From positions 1 to 6,827 of the forward strand of contig USQD01000104.1 in assembly GCA_900556795.1 (NCBI GenBank): a stretch of 6,827 bases of DNA, in the 5' to 3' direction. The stretch is from an uncultured Prevotella sp. (lineage in GTDB: Bacteria > Bacteroidota > Bacteroidia > Bacteroidales > Bacteroidaceae). Position numbers and translations under genes: made by a program. The notes under the pieces were generated by a model that had not been told where the DNA came from, did not search any database, and saw nothing but the letters and a program-made list of their open reading frames with translations. Shown in pieces: positions 6,755 to 6,827 of this stretch; within the stretch, counting starts at the first letter, position 1; the number at the start of each line of letters is the position of its first letter.

Positions 6755-6762
6755 CAAAGATA
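6755..6762 (-). promoter_or_regulatory. Putative -7 element for the small lipoprotein gene
   Basis: On the minus strand this reads TATCTTTG, identical to the tamL -7 element. Transcription would start near 6750, giving a leader of about 41 nt before the ATG at 6709. The position where a -33 TTTG would be expected (about 6782-6785) has no match, so the promoter is either weak or needs an activator. It interleaves with the oppositely directed promoter at 6772-6802. Confidence 0.55.
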
Positions 6763-6771
6763 GTAAAAAAC

Positions 6772-6802
6772 TTTGTAATAAGAATCTTTTTTGCTAACTT
6801 TG
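6772..6802 (+). promoter_or_regulatory. Bacteroidota-type promoter for a gene at the right window edge
   Basis: TTTG at 6772-6775 is followed after 19 bp by TAACTTTG at 6795-6802. Transcription should start near 6807. An ATG at 6804 opens only a 5-codon frame (MENN then TAA), so it is not the start. The ATG at 6823-6825, about 16 nt from the expected transcription start and preceded by A-rich sequence, is a possible first codon of a plus-strand gene, but only one codon and two bases are visible and its product cannot be named. Confidence 0.75.
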
Positions 6803-6827
6803 CATGGAAAATAACAATTAAAATGCT

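Overview
The window looks like a chromosomal segment of a Bacteroidota member, most likely Prevotella/Segatella or a close relative. Three observations support this. Three promoters match the Bacteroidota form TTTG-N19-TAnnTTTG. Ribosome binding sites are weak and A-rich. The gene families (Porin_O_P-type porin, fused HisB, lipid-anchored TamA-like protein) have the expected Bacteroidota form. Genus is an inference from overall protein and codon style. No mobile element, RNA gene, CRISPR array or phage gene was seen.

Layout, left to right. (1) A plus-strand outer-membrane porin (73-1134) ends at a strong hairpin terminator (about 1173-1212) shared with the convergent gene. (2) A minus-strand cluster runs from 3926 down to 1232: a TrmH/SpoU-family RNA methyltransferase, an unrecognised four-TM membrane protein, and bifunctional hisB. 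Gaps are 69 and 31 bp, and the only promoter seen is upstream of the methyltransferase, so the three are probably one operon. (3) A 130-bp divergent control region (3927-4056) contains two back-to-back promoters in near-perfect dyad symmetry. (4) A plus-strand lipid-anchored Omp85 protein of TamL type (4057-6276) probably starts at a GTG inside the longer reading frame. (5) A small minus-strand lipoprotein (6230-6709) overlaps the end of tamL tail to tail by 47 bp. (6) A final intergenic region (6710-6827) holds a second, interleaved pair of divergent promoters; the right-hand one must serve a gene starting at or beyond the window edge.

Functionally the window mixes outer-envelope biogenesis and transport (porin, TamL, lipoprotein) with RNA modification and one histidine-biosynthesis enzyme separated from other his genes. 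I see no evidence of a novel defence, mobile or secretion system. The most noteworthy signals are regulatory: the symmetric divergent promoter between the methyltransferase and tamL, the overlapping promoters at the right end, the tail-to-tail gene overlap, and the loss of the zinc-ligand cysteines in the HisB phosphatase domain.
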